Shown piece after piece: positions 62,445-64,000 of a stretch of DNA of 64,000 nt; positions within the stretch are counted from its first letter, which is position 1; each line of letters starts with the position of its first letter. Where the stretch lies: positions 1 to 64,000 of the forward strand of contig JADCRB010000061.1 of the NCBI GenBank assembly GCA_021464245.1. Direction: 5' to 3'. A program made the translations under genes and the position numbers. Origin of the DNA: Carallia brachiata (lineage: Eukaryota; Streptophyta; Magnoliopsida; Malpighiales; Rhizophoraceae). The notes under the pieces are model-generated. The model was not told the DNA's origin, did no database searches, and worked only from the letters and a program-made list of their open reading frames with translations.

Positions 62445-63651
62445 CACAAGATTTCCAGTTGTCCTTAAAATAACCAACCTCAATTAAAGAGAGCAATATC
62501 AACTACACAAAATCTTGCAATGATCCACTCACTTCCACAGATAATGCAAGACAAGTAAAGACAAATTACTTAAAACAAGAGAATACTGCACATTATCTCC
62601 CTTCCCTCATAGTTTTTACTTCTTTTTATTTTTGCAGGTTTGGGGGGTCGGGGGTTCAGAACAGCTAAACCACTGGCCATCTACAATAGGTATATTGTTA
62701 CAGATTTTAAGAGAGTCACGGGGAAAGGAAAAAGAAAAAAACATGATAGAATTTCAAAGAGAGTTAAGCGAATTCCTTGAAGAATAACAGAGAGTCAATC
62801 CTTATAACTACAGTAGTTAGCAGCAACAACGACAACAGCAACACTTGCAACTATAATAATAAATAACAAAATAAACAAAGCTCTTTGACAATACAACGAT
62901 ACGAGGAGAAGACAAGTTTTCAAAGATGTGAAGAAAATTTGGCAGAGAAGATTTAATTTATTTGAGCTTAATAACTTCTGTGAATTCCCTGCCATTTCAT
63001 ATCACATATGAACAAAAGTCCAGAAATAAATGGATCGATAGTCCAAACTGGATCAAACTAGTTCCGACTATTCCTAGCAAATAAATTTTACAACCCAGAT
63101 AAATCAAACCACTCCCTTGGGGTTCATTTTATATGACAGGACCATAAGATACACAATACTGTTGGCTGTATTCGTTAGATGCCCAACATAAACTTAAAAT
63201 AACGCAAGACAGACAAGGAATCCAATTTAACTGAGAAGAAAAGGGTAAAAATGTGACAATCATATGCAATGCATGCACAAAGATGCTAAAACTAGGATCA
63301 AAGTGGGCACCAAGCTTAACAGTGATGTACATACCTTGAGAAATCAGAAAATACATGTGACTTGAGTATTTGTTTGATATTTTTGAACTTGTCCCTCAGC
63401 TCTGTAATTTTTGGTACATCCCTATAGGCTTCAAAATGACTACATAATTGGTTTACAGCCTGAAATATATATTATAAAACTGTATTATAAAACAAGGTCA
63501 ATAAATAATCATAAACTAGTTCTCGAGGAACACTTCTCAAATGCAAAAAGAATGGCAGCTTTATAAATATACAGATATACCTCCAGCTGAGCAGCTGCCT
63601 CCTTATACTGATGTTTGGAAGCCATTGCTTGAAGCTGCTCAACAGCAGAGA
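53826..63651 (-). CDS. VPS53: VPS53, subunit of the GARP/EARP tethering complex (partial, with a frameshift)
   Basis: VPS53 tethers endosome-derived vesicles at the trans-Golgi. I traced 20 exons, 5' to 3': 63651-63581, 63459-63335, 62343-62183, 62085-61944, 61552-61489, 61197-61015, 60908-60867, 60427-60322, 60235-60176, 59950-59873, 58662-58555, 58457-58392, 57628-57551, 57473-57340, 57258-57165, 56829-56752, 55964-55902, 55059-54991, 54907-54812, 54113-53826. Landmarks: EQLQAMASKHQYKEAAAQLE, KLDKTERRYAWIKRRMR, ALQRTLEFEDELAEKFG, LFLIIKRSLKRCSALTKNQT, LETKFDAEMTAMTRVPWGTL, RALLPEGTPMEFQRILELK, and the end GRGAATTGFKRFLALTEAAK. Roughly the first 130 residues (coiled-coil part) lie beyond the right edge. 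Exon 60427-60322 is 106 nt where 105 is required: an extra base near 60376 shifts frame after FEPHLTIY (see findings). Confidence 0.96.
62417..62444 (+). repeat. AG dinucleotide microsatellite in a VPS53 intron
   Basis: It is 14 AG units in the intron upstream of the exon at 62343-62183; on the transcribed strand it is a CT tract close to the acceptor. Length variation is likely. Confidence 0.9.
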
Positions 63652-64000
63652 CTGACATATAATGAAAAAACGTGTTTTTTTCACATTTACATGTAAAAAT
63701 TATAAACTTCAAGAACACATTAGATTTCATGTTTTGTGATTCTGATGCCCAAGGGAAATTCTTAGTCTAGCAAGCACTTCAAAGTTATTGTTGTACTAAG
63801 CATAAAAAGGGATGAATTCAAATAATCCACAGAAAGGCAACTGATAATAATAATCCACCGATCTGCAAAGTATATGAATTCTACAGGAAAATGGGACTAC
63901 CAAGGCAGGAAATTTTCATTTAACTTACAAAGGTTTCAGATAATAAAGCAAAAAATACTTAATAGCACCAAGAAAAAGCAGACTGGATCCACAATTCAAA
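63652..64000 (-). other. VPS53 intron running to the window edge
   Basis: No exon matching the expected upstream VPS53 sequence was found here, so this is taken as intron, with the remaining 5' exons outside the window. Confidence 0.55.

Noticed and set aside
1..64000. tRNA, rRNA and CRISPR searches by eye
   Set aside because: No cloverleaf with matching arms, no rRNA core and no regularly spaced repeats were seen. B-box-like words occur only in SINE-like relics.

Overview
This window is nuclear DNA from a flowering plant. The evidence is genes split by many GT-AG introns, AT-rich introns and spacers, and plant-specific families: an AGO4-clade Argonaute, an ABI5-type bZIP, an isoprenylated HMA protein and a plant GARP VPS53. 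Codon content, intron sizes and protein sequences fit a woody eudicot (a rosid such as Citrus is my guess, not proven). I saw no bacterial, viral, CRISPR, rRNA or convincing tRNA content.

Layout. 1-9.1 kb (+): Argonaute of the AGO4/6/9/16 clade, 22 coding exons behind a 2.5-kb intron in the 5' leader. 11.2-12.5 kb (-): three-exon ABI5/AREB3-like bZIP factor with two G-boxes upstream. 14.8-17.4 kb: transposon-rich spacer (a Tourist-like MITE, a second inverted-repeat element, a GC-rich island, a SINE-like B box). 18.1-19.9 kb (-): PLAC8 Cys-rich membrane protein. 20.9-23.2 kb: broken RPA1-like gene with Helitron-like sequence, then a diverged three-copy repeat. 25.7-26.7 kb (+): HMA/isoprenyl protein with a GC-AG intron. 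29.1-31.1 kb (+): small J-domain protein. 32.7-36.7 kb (+): organelle-type DEAD-box RNA helicase with a Gly/Ser/Phe-rich tail. 40.2-43.3 kb (+): MATE transporter. 44.3-52.5 kb: retroposons, a methionyl-tRNA synthetase pseudogene and an unrecognised multi-exon locus. 53.8-63.65 kb (-): VPS53, which runs off the right edge.

The genes do not form a pathway; this is an ordinary plant gene neighbourhood with repeat-filled spacers. The most useful observations are two single-site frameshifts in otherwise intact, conserved genes. AGO lacks 2 nt near 4945, and VPS53 has 1 extra nt near 60376. Each may be a real null allele or an assembly error. Others are a retroposon with a 22-bp target duplication, a nearly body-less poly(A) insertion with a 13-bp target duplication, the methionyl-tRNA synthetase relic, and the Helitron-like RPA relic. 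I found no clear candidate for an undescribed system.

All exon coordinates were built by hand from splice consensus, phase bookkeeping and remembered family sequence; no search was run.
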